DNA from: DASVDE01 sp035558955
Lineage (GTDB): Bacteria; Actinomycetota; Thermoleophilia; Solirubrobacterales; 70-9
NCBI GenBank assembly: GCA_035558955.1
Contig: DATMBX010000141.1
Span: 1 to 13,598 of the forward strand
Direction of reading: 5' to 3'
Length of the DNA: 13,598 bases
Below, piece after piece: positions 13,483 to 13,598 of the stretch. Numbering within the stretch: position 1 is the stretch's first letter; every line of letters starts with the position of its first letter. The notes below the pieces were generated by a model that saw nothing but the letters and a program-made list of their open reading frames with translations, searched no databases and was not told the DNA's origin. The translations under genes were made by a program, and so were the position numbers.

Positions 13483-13598
13483 TCAGGCGCTGCCGAACGG
13501 CTGGCGCTGCGGCTCGGCCAGGCGGTCGAGAACCTGCTCCAGGTCGGTCTCGGAGAGGCCGGCGTCCTCGGTCGCGCGCACCGCGACCCGAGTCCCAA
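13483..13598 (-). CDS. C-terminal end of an unidentified protein (5' part outside window)
   Basis: The last 38 codons of a frame entering from the right edge end at a TGA at 13483-13485. The peptide includes the stretches GTRVAVRATEDAGLSETD and LEQVLDRLAEPQRQ and ends PFGSA. It is acidic and helical in character. It lies 29 nt upstream of the carboxylase gene on the same strand, which suggests an operon. The fragment is too short to assign a family. Codon use (G/C at third positions) fits a real gene better than the other frames. Confidence 0.6.
   Translation of the reverse strand, partial: GTRVAVRATEDAGLSETDLEQVLDRLAEPQRQPFGSA

Noticed and set aside
12660..13598. Minus-strand open frame of 312 codons reaching the right edge
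   Set aside because: It is an Arg-rich alternate frame of the carboxylase gene, whose own frame carries all family motifs.

Overview
The window looks like a chromosomal piece of a high-GC actinobacterium. The best fit is the class Thermoleophilia (Solirubrobacterales and relatives). This rests on family resemblance recalled from memory, mainly the N-terminal anchor plus collagen-like protein, the very long secreted NHL/Fn3/WD40-like protein, and an actinobacterial-type acyl-CoA carboxylase beta subunit. No rRNA, tRNA, CRISPR array, insertion sequence or integrase was seen.

Layout. (1) 1-5275, minus strand: two secreted or surface proteins. A short collagen-like protein (4460-5275) lies upstream of a giant beta-propeller-type protein that starts with GTG at 4323 and runs off the left edge. 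It has 1441 codons here without a stop, which I checked by translating the whole stretch. A strong GC-rich hairpin lies between them. (2) 5276-6009: a gene-poor stretch with a perfect 32-bp palindrome and several copies of a GGCTCGTCCC-like motif. (3) 6010-6546, plus strand: a two-gene module resembling a BrnT-type toxin followed by a ribbon-helix-helix antitoxin. (4) 6653-10594, plus strand: a compact spermidine/putrescine-type ABC importer operon in the order ATPase, lipoprotein binding protein, permease, permease (potA-potD-potB-potC-like). (5) 10679-11884, plus strand: a Fic-domain protein with an N-terminal inhibitory motif and a C-terminal winged helix. Its start appears leaderless and is overlapped by an inverted repeat that could be its own operator. 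(6) 11885-13598, minus strand: an acyl-CoA carboxylase carboxyltransferase subunit (PccB-like), preceded by the C-terminal end of an unidentified gene.

How the parts work together. The importer operon is self-contained: the lipoprotein captures a cationic substrate outside the membrane, the two permeases form the channel and the ATPase drives it. The carboxylase subunit belongs to acyl-CoA metabolism and needs a biotinylated alpha subunit that is not in the window. The collagen-like and NHL proteins are both exported and may be co-transcribed, which suggests a cell-surface role. The toxin-antitoxin pair and the Fic gene are accessory regulatory or stress modules beside the housekeeping genes.

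Points most worth a second look are: the Fic promoter/operator with a repeated GCGGCTATT motif; a CTG start inferred for the first permease; a displaced or damaged start of the ATPase gene; a codon-phased perfect inverted repeat inside the giant protein gene; the motif-rich region at 5423-5660; and heavy AGA codon use in the binding-protein gene.
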